Source: Granulosicoccus sp965367215 (lineage in GTDB: Bacteria; Pseudomonadota; Gammaproteobacteria; Granulosicoccales; Granulosicoccaceae). Taken from it: a stretch of DNA of 32,412 nt. The notes beneath the pieces were generated by a model. The model had not been told where the DNA came from and made no database searches. It saw nothing but the letters and a program-made list of their open reading frames with translations. Positions within the stretch are counted from its first letter, which is position 1. Every line of letters begins with the position of its first letter. Location of the stretch: positions 1 to 32,412 of the forward strand of contig CBDUIJ010000019.1 of NCBI GenBank assembly GCA_965367215.1, in the 5' to 3' direction. This document shows, piece after piece, positions 24,691-31,860 of this stretch. The position numbers and the translations under genes were made by a program.

Positions 24691-26641
24691 ATCAAGGCTT
24701 GCCGCGATCAGTCCGGTTACTGTTCCTTATCCTGCTGACTATCCCGACTATGGACACTGGCAAGGCATCGAGCCTGGCACTATCTGATTGGCTGACAGCA
24801 CACAAGGACACCGCCCTGCTGTGCATCGCCCTGACCAGTCTCTTGACAGGCTTTGTCGTTCGACTCTCCGGGTTCCCTGACGTTGCAGAGTACATCTGGG
24901 TAGCAGGCGTCATACCTGTCCTGTCCATACTGCTCATCGAAATAGTACGAAGCCTGCGCAAGGGCGAATTCGGTCTCGATATCGTGGCGGCACTGTCCAT
25001 GTCAGCGGCCATGATCTTCGGCGAACAACTGGCAGCCATCGTGGTCGCCCTGATGTATTCAGGCGGGACACTGCTGGAGAGTTTTGCCGAAGGTCGCGCC
25101 CGACGCGAGATGAGCGAACTGCTGTCGCACGTACCGCGCACGGCAACACGGCATGACTGGAGGAACTGGAACCGGGTGACCTGCTGCTTATCCGACAAGG
25201 AGATGTGGCACCGGTCGACGGTACACTGGAAAGCGATTACGCAAGCCTGGACCAGTCCGCTCTCACGGGGGAGTCACTGCCTGTGCGCCTGCTGCGCAAT
25301 CAGGATGTCATGAGTGGTTCAACCAATGCCGGCGAAGCCTTTGATCTTCGTGCAAGTCGGCGTGCCGCTGACAGTACCTACGCGGGAATTGTGCGTCTGG
25401 TGGAGTCGGCGCAGCGATCCAAGGCACCCATGGCGCGACTCGCCGACCGGTATTCCCTGGTCTTCCTGGCGGTCACGGTGGTACTGGCGACGCTGGCCTG
25501 GTGGATTTCCGGTGACCCCATTCGAGCGGTGGCAGTGCTGGTGGTCGCAACTCCCTGCCCGCTCATCCTGGCCGTGCCTGTCGCCCTGGTGGCAGGTCTG
25601 TCACGCGCGGCGCACTTCGGCGTTCTGGTGAAGGGCGCAAAGCCTCTTGAGGCACTTGCACAGATTCGCACGCTCATTCTCGACAAGACAGGCACCCTGA
25701 CAGATGGACGACCACAGATTGTCTCCATACAGAGCCACGGCCAGCTGACAGAAGACGAGGTGCTATTCTATTGTGCGGCACTGGATCAGGCCTCGAAACA
25801 CCCCATCGCCCAGGCTATCGTTACAGCAGCTCACCAGCGCGAGATGAATCTACCGGTACCTGTCGGTATCGTGGAAATACCCGGTGAAGGAGTAACTGGA
25901 AGCATTGCCGGACGCGACGTTGTCGTCGGCGGTGCAGATTTCGTGCAGAAGAACGTAGGCGGCCCGGATATCGTGTCGACCGGTGTCGACGACGGCTCGG
26001 TGCTCGTCTCCCTGGCGGTTGACGGTCGTCTGGCAGGACATCTGGTCATGGCCGACGTCCTGCGTTCGGGTACCGCCGATCTGCTGGCAGGTCTGCGTAA
26101 ACAGGGAATCGAACGCATCTTGCTGGCCACCGGCGATCGCCAGGCTGTCGCCGACACCATTACCGAAGGGCTGGGTCTGGATGCTGTCCGAGCCGAGCTC
26201 ACTCCCGATCAGAAAGTGTTGCTCGTTCTGACCGAACACAAGAACAACCCCGTCATGATGGTAGGCGACGGCGTCAACGATGCGCCGGCATTGGCCGCGG
26301 CCGACGTCGGTGTGGCCATGGGAGCTCGCGGCGCAGCAGCATCGGCAGAGGCGGCAGACGTGGTGCTGCTGGTCGACCATCTGGATAGACTATTGGCAGG
26401 ATTGTTTGTGGCCAGGGGTTCACGCCGAATTGCACTGCAGAGTGTCTATGTCGGCATCGGTCTTTCCATTCTGGGCATGATTGCAGCGGCATTGGGATAT
26501 CTGACGCCGGTTGAAGGCGCCTTGCTGCAAGAGCTGATCGATGTGGCGGTTATCCTGAACGCACTTCGAGCACTCAGAATCACGCCGGACGACACGATGA
26601 TGCTGCATCATGATGATCAGACAGGTGAAGCGCCTGCCTAG
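24687..26641 (+). pseudogene. Heavy-metal P-type (P1B) ATPase, split by a one-base frameshift
   Basis: A metal-exporting ATPase whose frame breaks near 25150. The first frame (24687 to stop at 25313) gives several N-terminal membrane helices and reads properly up to RTATRHD (about 25133–25154). Family sequence then continues in the -1 frame as LEELEPGDLLLIRQGDVAPVDG from 25157, with a TGA in that frame just before it (25154–25156). One missing base between about 25150 and 25157 explains both. Downstream are TGES, TPCPL in the metal-binding helix, the phosphorylation motif DKTGT, the HP locus, GDGVND and the last two helices. No N-terminal HMA domain is present. No slippery heptamer is visible at the break, so a mutation or sequencing error is likelier than programmed frameshifting. 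The TTG start is inferred from overlap with the leader ORF; ATG 24750 is the alternative. Metal specificity is uncertain. Confidence 0.85.
25205..26641 (+). CDS. Downstream fragment of the split P-type ATPase
   Basis: The open frame from ATG 25205 encodes 478 aa: part of the actuator domain with TGES (21–24), TPCPL (116–120) in the transport helix, DKTGT (160–164), SKHP (197–200), the nucleotide-binding domain, GDGVND and two final membrane helices. It lacks the first helices and the start of the actuator domain, so it is unlikely to pump by itself. A ribosome could start here because AAGGAG lies just upstream (about 25197–25202), but only 2 nt from the ATG. It is listed because an annotation may show it as a separate gene; it belongs to the broken gene above. 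Confidence 0.5.
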   Translation: MAPVDGTLESDYASLDQSALTGESLPVRLLRNQDVMSGSTNAGEAFDLRASRRAADSTYAGIVRLVESAQRSKAPMARLADRYSLVFLAVTVVLATLAWWISGDPIRAVAVLVVATPCPLILAVPVALVAGLSRAAHFGVLVKGAKPLEALAQIRTLILDKTGTLTDGRPQIVSIQSHGQLTEDEVLFYCAALDQASKHPIAQAIVTAAHQREMNLPVPVGIVEIPGEGVTGSIAGRDVVVGGADFVQKNVGGPDIVSTGVDDGSVLVSLAVDGRLAGHLVMADVLRSGTADLLAGLRKQGIERILLATGDRQAVADTITEGLGLDAVRAELTPDQKVLLVLTEHKNNPVMMVGDGVNDAPALAAADVGVAMGARGAAASAEAADVVLLVDHLDRLLAGLFVARGSRRIALQSVYVGIGLSILGMIAAALGYLTPVEGALLQELIDVAVILNALRALRITPDDTMMLHHDDQTGEAPA

Positions 26642-26642
26642 G

Positions 26643-26672
26643 TCGCCTCTCGCCTCTCGCCTCTCGCCTCTC
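26643..26672. repeat. Heptanucleotide tandem array (TCGCCTC)4
   Basis: Four perfect TCGCCTC units (26643–26670) followed by TC, beginning one base after the ATPase stop codon ends. The unit is not a multiple of three and lies outside coding sequence. It adjoins a second heptamer array without a gap. Confidence 0.97.
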
Positions 26673-26718
26673 AGCTACCAGCTACCAGCTACCAGCTACC
26701 AGCTACCAGCTACCAGCT
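26673..26718. repeat. Heptanucleotide tandem array (AGCTACC)6
   Basis: Six perfect AGCTACC units (26673–26714) plus AGCT. Each AGCT is self-complementary, so neighbouring units can fold as AGCT-ACC-AGCT hairpins with 3-nt loops. Same unit length as the adjoining array but a different sequence. Confidence 0.97.
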
Positions 26719-26758
26719 CATGATGGTATCTCGACCATCACTGATCACCTTTACCATA

Positions 26759-26770
26759 TTGCAGCTGCAA
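26759..26770. promoter_or_regulatory. 12-bp palindrome upstream of the PQQ dehydrogenase gene
   Basis: TTGCAGCTGCAA is a perfect palindrome 61 bp before the start codon and 24 bp before a TATAGT (26795–26800) that could be the -10 box. The position fits an operator; the regulator is unknown. Confidence 0.35.
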
Positions 26771-26831
26771 CTATTTCGGCTCACCGCGCTCCACTATAGT
26801 GATTCGAAGCGACTTTGACAGGAGCACGCGC

Positions 26832-28022
26832 ATGACCCCAACCCGCCTGATGGTGACCTTTGCATTCGCCGCCACCCCTGCCCTTGTGGCGGCACAGGAT
26901 TTCAACAGAACACCCCCGAACTCACCCGAACAGCGTCCGGCATTCGAAGGTCAGACCCGGGCGCCCATCATTGACCAAGGTGTGGAACTGCAACAGGATG
27001 TCATTGCCGACGGCTTGAGCAGCCCCTGGGGAATGGACCAGTTGCCTGACGGTAGCTGGCTGGTAACAGAGCGACCAGGAAGCCTGCGTCAGGTATCAGC
27101 CGATGGCACCGTTTCAGCACCGATAGCAGGTCTGCCAGAGGTGGATGCCCGGGGTCAGGGTGGCTTGCTGGATGTGCTGGTCGCAGACGATTTCACGCAG
27201 ACCCGACGAGTCTGGTGGAGCTATGCCGAACCGCGCGGCAACAACAAGAATGCGACTGCTGTAGCCACCGGGGTGTTGTCACCTGATGGCACTCGAATGG
27301 ACGAAGTAGAGAGGATCTTTCAACAACAGCCAGCATGGGCCTCCACCGCACATTACGGGTCGCGACTGGTATTCGACAAGCAGGGAGCGCTGTACGTGAC
27401 AACCGGTGAACGCTCTCAGCGTGAACCGCGCCAGCTGGCACAGGATGTCACCACCCACCTGGGCAAGGTTCTGCGCATTGACCCTCAGGGTGGCGCCGCC
27501 CCCGGTAATCCGAGCATTGAAGGCGCTCAGCCTGAAATCTGGTCATACGGCCACCGCAACATCCAGTCTGCAGCTCTGGGCCCGGATGGTGCGGTGTGGA
27601 CGGTTGAACACGGACCTCGCGGTGGCGATGAACTGAACCGGCCCGAAGCCGGACTCAACTACGGCTGGCCTGTCGTGACCTACGGTGAGGAATATTCAGG
27701 CAGTCCGATTGGACAAGGCATTACTGCCGAGAACGAATTCGAGCAACCCTTGTATTACTGGGACCCTGTCATCGCACCCAGCGGTATGGCCTTTTACAAT
27801 GGAGAGCTGTTCCCTGATTGGCAAGGCAGCATTCTGATCGGCGGTCTGGCCAGTCAGGCACTGGTACGGCTGGAACTGGACGGAACTCGGGTAACAGGCG
27901 AAGCGCGATATCTGCAAGGACAAGGTCGGGTTCGCGACGTGGATGTGGCGCTGGATGGATCGGTGATGATATTGACGGATTCAAGGGATGGGGCTCTGGT
28001 TCGGTTGAGCCCCGGAAGCTGA
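26832..28022 (+). CDS. Secreted PQQ-dependent aldose sugar dehydrogenase-like protein (GSDH/YliI family)
   Basis: A 396-aa periplasmic or secreted six-bladed beta-propeller of the soluble glucose/aldose dehydrogenase family, which oxidises sugars using pyrroloquinoline quinone. The start ATG 26832 has AGGAG (26820–26824) 7 nt upstream and begins a signal peptide ending near VAAQ. Family motifs are SSPWGMDQLPDGSWLVTER, the Arg/His-bearing SYGHRNIQSAALGPDG, VEHGPRGGDELN, NYGWPVVTYGEEYSG and DPVIAPSGMAFYNGELFP. An in-frame GTG at 26799 would add 11 polar residues before the signal and has no ribosome site. No PQQ synthesis genes are in the window, so cofactor use depends on genes elsewhere or uptake. 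The sugar is unknown. Confidence 0.92.
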   Translation: MTPTRLMVTFAFAATPALVAAQDFNRTPPNSPEQRPAFEGQTRAPIIDQGVELQQDVIADGLSSPWGMDQLPDGSWLVTERPGSLRQVSADGTVSAPIAGLPEVDARGQGGLLDVLVADDFTQTRRVWWSYAEPRGNNKNATAVATGVLSPDGTRMDEVERIFQQQPAWASTAHYGSRLVFDKQGALYVTTGERSQREPRQLAQDVTTHLGKVLRIDPQGGAAPGNPSIEGAQPEIWSYGHRNIQSAALGPDGAVWTVEHGPRGGDELNRPEAGLNYGWPVVTYGEEYSGSPIGQGITAENEFEQPLYYWDPVIAPSGMAFYNGELFPDWQGSILIGGLASQALVRLELDGTRVTGEARYLQGQGRVRDVDVALDGSVMILTDSRDGALVRLSPGS

Positions 28023-28143
28023 TAGGTTGATACACCCCTGTTGAATGAACGTCAGTCAAGCTCGCGGTGTCAGCAGGATCACTGCGCGACACCACGACGG
28101 ATTCTGGCAAACGCTGTCGACGCCAGTTACCCTCTGCTGACTA

Positions 28144-28159
28144 CTGGCTTGCAAGCCAG
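28144..28159. promoter_or_regulatory. 16-bp perfect palindrome upstream of the nucleosidase gene
   Basis: CTGGCTTGCAAGCCAG is the longest perfect palindrome I found in the window, 53 bp before ATG 28213. It could be an operator, or a hairpin ending the preceding transcript; no T-run follows. A weaker dyad, GGTGTC (28066–28071) with GACACC (28088–28093), lies nearer the dehydrogenase gene. Confidence 0.4.
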
Positions 28160-28212
28160 AGTTCCTATATCGTTGCCTGCTTCCAAGACCCCAACAGACA
28201 ATCAACGACCTC

Positions 28213-28767
28213 ATGATCTACATACTGGTCGCTCTGCAGAGCGAATTGCCCGACGAACTGCCGCCGGGCTACAAGCTGGTGTACACCGGCATCGGCAAGA
28301 TCAATGCAACGTATGCGACGCTGAAGACGGCGCTTCAGGACGACTGCAAAGGCATCATCAATTACGGCACTGCCGGTGCATTTCATTCTGCCCACGTCGG
28401 AGAGTTGCTGGAGATCGGCACCTTGTATCAGCGCGACATGGATGCAAGGCCTCTGGCCGCACTGGGTGAAACCCCGCTGGAGACCCGAATCCCCGCCAGT
28501 GAGATACGGCTGAACACTGGACAATACAGCCTTGGCACGGGAGACAGTTTCGTCATGTCGCCACCTGAACAAAGCTCGGATGCTGTCGATATGGAAGCCT
28601 ATGCCATCGCCAAGGTCTGTGCACTGGAGGATGTGCCCTTCTCCTGCTTCAAGTACATTACCGACCTGGCCGATGAGAATGCCGCCGAGCACTGGCAGGC
28701 GAATGTCAGCCTGGGAGCACAGCTGTTTCTGGAACATGTTCGTGCCGCCTCTACCGAAAAAGACTGA
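28213..28767 (+). CDS. 5'-methylthioadenosine/S-adenosylhomocysteine nucleosidase-like protein
   Basis: A 184-aa member of the purine nucleoside phosphorylase/uridine phosphorylase fold, most like MTA/SAH nucleosidases, which release adenine from methylthioadenosine or S-adenosylhomocysteine. It is shorter than the 232-aa Escherichia Pfs. The three expected active-site acids are visible: E11 in ALQSELP, E128 in VDMEAYA, which in Pfs binds the ribose, and D151 in ITDLADENA, the proton donor to the base. NYGTAGAF (50–57) and GTGDSFV (108–114) are also family-like. No good ribosome site precedes ATG 28213. It converges on the MBL hydrolase with 51 bp between stops. Substrate could differ from Pfs given the short length. 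Confidence 0.82.
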   Translation: MIYILVALQSELPDELPPGYKLVYTGIGKINATYATLKTALQDDCKGIINYGTAGAFHSAHVGELLEIGTLYQRDMDARPLAALGETPLETRIPASEIRLNTGQYSLGTGDSFVMSPPEQSSDAVDMEAYAIAKVCALEDVPFSCFKYITDLADENAAEHWQANVSLGAQLFLEHVRAASTEKD

Positions 28768-28818
28768 TCGGTAGAGCCGACTGTCGCAGTGCTGCTGAAC
28801 GAGAGTCTCTACAGCGAA

Positions 28819-29568
28819 TCAGACATTACGCCAATTCAGATTGCTTTCGTGCGTCTGCTGGTAGAACGGGCTCATTTCTGCAGGCAGTTCGAACTGATCA
28901 CCACGCTGCAAACGCTCGAGGTAGTCGATGGTCTGACTGATGAGTTCACGACCTCCCATGGGCCCGTGACAAGGCACGACACGAGTCAGCCTCGTGTCCT
29001 GCTCCCATCGTCTCAACTGCTCGATCCAGGCTGAGAGATCACTACCGGCAGGTACAACCGGAAACGGTGTTTCGATGGTGTCGCCCATCAAGGCGACGCC
29101 ATGCTCCGGCAATAATGCAATCAGACAATCCTGCGTGTGTCCCGGCAGGTGATGAAGCTCCAGAGTCAAGCCGCCCAGATCCAGTGTGCAGGTCTGTTCG
29201 ATCATCACGTTCGGTGCCACCAGTTGCACATCGTCCCACTTGCCGGGTTCGGCCTTCTGCTTGCGCGCAAGCCTGTCGGGAACATCGTTCCTGAATCGAT
29301 GAGCACACATGGCGTGGCTGATGATGGTAACCGGCAACTGCGGCAGCCCCGCTGTACCCCAGACATGGTCCCAGTCAGCATGACTGTAGACGACTGTGAC
29401 CTGGCGATCACCGATCAAGGGCAGATAGGGCTGCATATCGCGCGGATGGGAAAGTGAATCCCAGACCACAGCGCGTTCCTCGCCCAGTATCAGACTTCCA
29501 CGGATATCGAAGATCCCCAGGTCCAGCTCCTGTACCCATAGCACGTCAGATAGTTGTGTCAGCCCCAC
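28819..29568 (-). CDS. Metallo-beta-lactamase-fold hydrolase
   Basis: A 249-aa MBL-fold enzyme, probably cytosolic since no signal peptide is seen. The metal motif reads SHADWDH (62–68), that is H63-x-D65-x-D67-H68, where most members have His at the third position. Later ligands are H in LPGHTQD, D in LMGDTIETP and H in VPCHGPMGG. The lactamase-type fold and short length suit a glyoxalase II-like or quorum-lactonase-like hydrolase, but the substrate cannot be named. The start is GTG 29568, chosen because AGGAG lies 7 nt upstream and the frame before it (open to 29634) is unlike the family. It is divergent from ggt, 275 bp away. Confidence 0.88.
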   Translation of the reverse strand: MGLTQLSDVLWVQELDLGIFDIRGSLILGEERAVVWDSLSHPRDMQPYLPLIGDRQVTVVYSHADWDHVWGTAGLPQLPVTIISHAMCAHRFRNDVPDRLARKQKAEPGKWDDVQLVAPNVMIEQTCTLDLGGLTLELHHLPGHTQDCLIALLPEHGVALMGDTIETPFPVVPAGSDLSAWIEQLRRWEQDTRLTRVVPCHGPMGGRELISQTIDYLERLQRGDQFELPAEMSPFYQQTHESNLNWRNV

Positions 29569-29778
29569 CTTGATTCTCCTGTGTCGTCCCGAACAGATGC
29601 TGCGTTCATGCCAAAGAGTATCAGAGCACGACAAACAGAACAGCCTTGCTTAGTCATCGTCAAGTCTTTCACCGCCGCGCTCAGGCATGCCGAATCTCCC
29701 AGGCGGCGGCTGCCTGGCACACAGGCGAGACCGAAGCATGCACCGAGCTTGCGAAGAAAAAGTGAAGCATCAAACAGG

Positions 29779-29813
29779 CAGTATCAGGCATACTGATTTC
29801 GCTATTTAAATAG
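29779..29813 (+). promoter_or_regulatory. Paired dyads upstream of ggt
   Basis: CAGTAT-CAGGC-ATACTG (29779–29795) and the perfect palindrome CTATTTAAATAG (29802–29813) lie 6 bp apart and end 30 bp before the ggt GTG. The second, A/T-rich dyad overlaps the likely -10 region. Together they resemble an operator–promoter arrangement. Confidence 0.4.
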
Positions 29814-29843
29814 TGTTTCAATAGAAAAACAGGAGATTTCGTA

Positions 29844-31769
29844 GTGTTACCACATTCCGAACCACATCCAGACACCTCGCCGTACTACAACACCAGCCAG
29901 AAATTCAGGCAAGTGGGCCGATTCAGCAAACTGGCCATTGCCGTGGGACTTTCCCTGACCCTGCTGGCATGCAGCGACGACAACGACGATCCGATCACCG
30001 ACCCCAATGATCCCGGCGATTTCATCCCACCCGAACTTCCCTCCGGCTACACAGTCAAGGAAATCGCCTTTGCAGATAACGACATGGTGGCAGCCGCCAA
30101 TCCGGTCGCCGTCCAGGCAGGCGTCGACGTTCTTGCCAATGGCGGCAAGGCCATTGATGCTGCCATCGCCGTACAGGCAGTCCTCAATCTGGTCGAGCCT
30201 CAATCCTCCGGCATCGGTGGTGGCGCATTCATCGTGTACTACGACGCAGCCACTCAGTCCCTGACCACTTACGACGCGCGTGAAACTGCGCCGGCGTCAA
30301 CTACCCCGGAACGTTTTCTGGATGAAGAAGGCAACACACTGGGCTTTGTAGATGCCGTGGGCGGCGGACTGTCGGTCGGTACTCCCGGCCTGCTGCGTGG
30401 TCTGGAAATGGCCCACACCGAGCATGGCGCACTGCCCTGGTCCGGTCTGTTCGACAGAGCCATCGAGCTGAGTGAAAACGGCTTTGAAATCTCCCCGCGC
30501 ATGAGTACCAGTGTCGAGGGCAGCGCAGAGCGTCTGGCAGCACAACCAGCGGCCGCGGCTTACTTCCTGCAGGAAGACGGTACCGCCAAACCTGCCGGCA
30601 CCATCCAGACCAACCCGGACTTCGCCGCCACTCTGCGCACGATCGCCGAGAACGGCGCTGATGCGTTCTACACCGGAGAACTGGCCGAGGCCATGGTCGC
30701 TATTGTCAATAATCACCCGACCAACCCGGGCGACCTGTCACTGAGCGATCTGGAAAACTACCAGGCAATCGAGCGTGAGCCCGTCTGCGTTGTCTACCGT
30801 ACCGATTATCGGGTCTGCGGCATGGGACCACCCAGCTCAGGCGCGCTGACCGTTGGCATGACACTGAAGATGCTGGAACGCTTTGACATGGCAGCACTCG
30901 GCCCGAACAGTGTCGAAGGTAACCACCTGATCCTCGAAGCCTACAAACTGGCCTACGCCGATCGTGGCGCGTACATGGCTGACAGCGATTTCGTTGACGT
31001 ACCTGTTGAGGGGCTGATCGATTCAGCGTACCTCGATACACGTTCGGCGCTGATCGAAGCTACTGCCGCAATGCCTAATCCGGCCGCCGGCGTGCCTCCT
31101 GGTGTCGAAGTTGCCATGGGTCAGGACAATTCACTGCAATTGCCTTCCACCAGCCATATCTCGATTGTCGACTCTGAAGGCAATTCGGTATCGATGACCA
31201 CGACCATCGAAAGCGGCTTTGGCAGTCTGCAGTTCGTGAATGGTTATCTGCTGAACAATGAGCTGACCGATTTCTCGTTCAGCCCGACGGATGCTGACGG
31301 CAACCCCATCGCCAACCGGGTCGAGCCCGGCAAGCGGCCGCGTAGTTCCATGGCCCCCACCATCGTGCTCAATGACAGTAGCAATGAAATCGAGATGGTC
31401 ATCGGTTCACCGGGTGGTAGTGCGATCATCCAGTACGTCACCAAGACCTTGATCGGTGTTATCGACTGGGATCTGGATATCCAGCAAGCGATCAATCTGC
31501 CCAACTTCGGTGCCGGCAATTCGACCAATGTACGGCTCGAAGCCGGTAGTGTCGATGTGGATCAGATGAAAGTCGGACTGGAAGCACTTGGACATATCGT
31601 GGACGATCCACGCGCTGCGACCAGTGGTCTACAAGGGTTCGTATTCAACGGTAATCGTGCCGATGAGACCGAAGGTCTGCTGGCCAGCCATCCTGGCTCG
31701 GGCACCTGGGCCGGCGGTGCGGATCCGCGTCGCGAAGGTGTTGCCATGGGTACGGAAGCCGCCCAGTAA
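29844..31769 (+). CDS. ggt: Gamma-glutamyltransferase, predicted lipoprotein
   Basis: Self-cleaving N-terminal-nucleophile hydrolase that breaks glutathione and transfers or hydrolyses its gamma-glutamyl group. The precursor is 641 aa. A lipoprotein signal ends in LLAC (C43 would be lipidated), followed by an Asp-rich tether (44–60). DARETAPA (144–151) supplies the substrate-binding arginine (R146), SSGIGGGAFI (121–130) is conserved, and autocleavage should occur before T436 in STSHISIVD. RPRSSMAPTIV (498–508) and GSPGGSAII (521–529) line the small-subunit active site. The GTG start at 29844 has AGGAG (29831–29835) 8 nt upstream. Lipid anchoring is less common than a soluble periplasmic form. 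A strong intrinsic terminator follows. Confidence 0.94.
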   Translation: MLPHSEPHPDTSPYYNTSQKFRQVGRFSKLAIAVGLSLTLLACSDDNDDPITDPNDPGDFIPPELPSGYTVKEIAFADNDMVAAANPVAVQAGVDVLANGGKAIDAAIAVQAVLNLVEPQSSGIGGGAFIVYYDAATQSLTTYDARETAPASTTPERFLDEEGNTLGFVDAVGGGLSVGTPGLLRGLEMAHTEHGALPWSGLFDRAIELSENGFEISPRMSTSVEGSAERLAAQPAAAAYFLQEDGTAKPAGTIQTNPDFAATLRTIAENGADAFYTGELAEAMVAIVNNHPTNPGDLSLSDLENYQAIEREPVCVVYRTDYRVCGMGPPSSGALTVGMTLKMLERFDMAALGPNSVEGNHLILEAYKLAYADRGAYMADSDFVDVPVEGLIDSAYLDTRSALIEATAAMPNPAAGVPPGVEVAMGQDNSLQLPSTSHISIVDSEGNSVSMTTTIESGFGSLQFVNGYLLNNELTDFSFSPTDADGNPIANRVEPGKRPRSSMAPTIVLNDSSNEIEMVIGSPGGSAIIQYVTKTLIGVIDWDLDIQQAINLPNFGAGNSTNVRLEAGSVDVDQMKVGLEALGHIVDDPRAATSGLQGFVFNGNRADETEGLLASHPGSGTWAGGADPRREGVAMGTEAAQ

Positions 31770-31803
31770 TCGGCAATGATCGATAGTCCCTGACAAGGGA
31801 ATC

Positions 31804-31828
31804 AGACGGGGCCTTCAGGGCCCCGTCT
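31804..31828 (+). terminator. Intrinsic terminator of ggt
   Basis: AGACGGGGCC (31804–31813) and GGCCCCGTCT (31819–31828) form a perfect 10-bp GC-rich stem with a TTCAG loop, 34 bp past the ggt stop, followed by CTGTTTCC. It may also serve the convergent metallopeptidase gene. Confidence 0.85.
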
Positions 31829-31860
31829 CTGTTTCCGGGTCCTGGAAATGCGCTATCGCA

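Noticed and set aside
25133..25160. Programmed -1 frameshift signal like that of copA
   Set aside because: No slippery heptamer and no obvious stimulatory hairpin at the break; a lost base explains it more simply.
26799..26831. GTG start for the PQQ dehydrogenase
   Set aside because: It would put 11 polar residues before the signal peptide and has no ribosome site; ATG 26832 has AGGAG 7 nt upstream.
29569..29634. 22-residue extension of the MBL hydrolase
   Set aside because: GTG 29568 has AGGAG at ideal distance, and the extension crosses that ribosome site.
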